Assembly (NCBI RefSeq): GCF_029893235.1
Contig: NZ_JARXWE010000002.1
Coordinates: 62,001-126,000, forward strand
Origin: Dysgonomonas sp. PH5-45
GTDB lineage: Bacteria; Bacteroidota; Bacteroidia; Bacteroidales; Dysgonomonadaceae
Direction of reading: 5' to 3'
Length of the DNA stretch: 64,000 nt
Positions 63,513 to 64,000 of the stretch are shown here, piece after piece. Position 1 is the first letter of the stretch. Every line of letters starts with the position of its first letter. A model generated the notes under the pieces. The model saw only the letters and a program-made list of their open reading frames with translations. It searched no databases and had not been told where the DNA came from. Both the position numbers and the translations under genes were made by a program.

Positions 63513-64000
63513 TCAAAACGATTCCTTTACTGATATAACCCTCATTGGGCTTACAGCGGGCAATAATCCGGCTTTAAGCACTATACGTTGCCCACGATCG
63601 CCGGCCATAAAATGTACTATCCCGGCAGGCAAGGTACCCCGTAGGTCTATCAATACAGCATACATATTCCGGGTTAAAGGGTATTCATTCAAAGCCAAAA
63701 ATGCCGGAAAAGGTTTATAACTGTTGTCGGCTGTTGCTACATCCCATTTACTTACGGAAACTACACGCACTTTTTCGGTAAATTGATTATAGGTAGTATC
63801 GGTAGGACTACTTATCCAGTTTACACCAATAACACCCAACGCATTTGGTGTATTCGAAACTTTATCCAAAACTTCCTGATTCGATTTCTGAGCCATCAGT
63901 CCATCATACATTGGTTTGTCTGTGCATATCGAATCGTGTATATATCTTACCGTGCTCGACCGCGGATTGTCGAAGTACACAGCTATTTTATCATATTTAG
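63513..64000 (-). CDS. PstS-like substrate-binding protein, C-terminal part
   Basis: The minus frame is open to the window edge (162 codons). It begins inside the protein with KYDKIAVYFDN and continues RSSTVRYIHDS, VSNTPNALGVIGVNWIS, YPLTRNMYAVL and GIVHFMAGDRGQRIVLKAGL, which is the second lobe of a PstS/PBP2-type phosphate-binding protein as found in Bacteroidetes. N-terminus and signal peptide lie outside the window. Confidence 0.85.
   Translation of the reverse strand, partial: KYDKIAVYFDNPRSSTVRYIHDSICTDKPMYDGLMAQKSNQEVLDKVSNTPNALGVIGVNWISSPTDTTYNQFTEKVRVVSVSKWDVATADNSYKPFPAFLALNEYPLTRNMYAVLIDLRGTLPAGIVHFMAGDRGQRIVLKAGLLPAVSPMRVISVKESF

Overview
The window looks like a chromosomal segment of an AT-rich Bacteroidetes, most likely order Bacteroidales and close to Dysgonomonas or its relatives. 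I infer this from Bacteroidetes-type promoters (TTTG, about 20 bp, TAnnTTTG) before many genes, two secreted proteins ending in type IX secretion (T9SS) sorting domains, many TlpA-type thioredoxins, families largely restricted to this phylum (DUF4296, DUF4301, DUF3667), and the absence of strong Shine-Dalgarno sequences. No database search was possible, so genus level is inference.

Layout. 1-6.5 kb: 5' part of kbl (minus strand), a DUF1015 gene, and two tandem paralogous Omp28-like T9SS cargo proteins; the upstream regions of the last three share sequence. 6.8-8.2 kb: GTPase der. 8.4-11.8 kb: a wrecked TlpA-like gene carrying a small non-autonomous transposon, then two TlpA-like genes. 11.9-15.3 kb: pruA, pyrD, pyrK. 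15.4-21 kb: an XRE regulator, a Dna2-like helicase-nuclease, a small exported protein and an autoregulated-looking TetR gene. 21-26.3 kb: two divergent ABC-F ATPases and an MFS transporter. 26.3-30.8 kb: a mosaic of broken genes (AAA ATPase tail, 5'-truncated peptidase-like gene, histidine kinase without its sensor half, DUF3667 stub) around an intact response regulator, a tRNA-Arg and a pyridoxal kinase. 30.9-38.6 kb: rpsA, galE, a yjdJ-yjdI-DUF4269 cluster, a POT peptide transporter, a DUF4301 gene. 38.6-42.5 kb: an envelope glycosylation locus (ArnT-like GT39, GT2, LpxB-N-like protein). 42.6-48 kb: lipoprotein, FrnE-like DsbA, trmN6, ferredoxin, and a membrane TlpA gene split by a complete IS982 element. 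48.2-54.8 kb: EcsC family, mlaE-mlaF, xth, sufC-sufD-sufS. 54.8-60.2 kb: DUF4296, lspA, dksA-like, ileS. 60.4-64 kb: TauE/SafE with DUF1634, a TPR protein, and a PstS-like protein cut by the window edge.

Most genes are housekeeping. The accessory or unusual signal is concentrated in 8.4-9.0 kb (transposon in a remnant), 20.3 kb (duplicated operator straddling a promoter), 26.3-30.8 kb (recombination mosaic) and 46.2-48.0 kb (recent IS insertion whose target gene can be reconstructed exactly). I did not find a clear new defence or biosynthetic system. The best candidates for undescribed biology are the shared promoter module at 2.0/4.3/6.6 kb, the paired TetR operators, and the short element at 8.47 kb.
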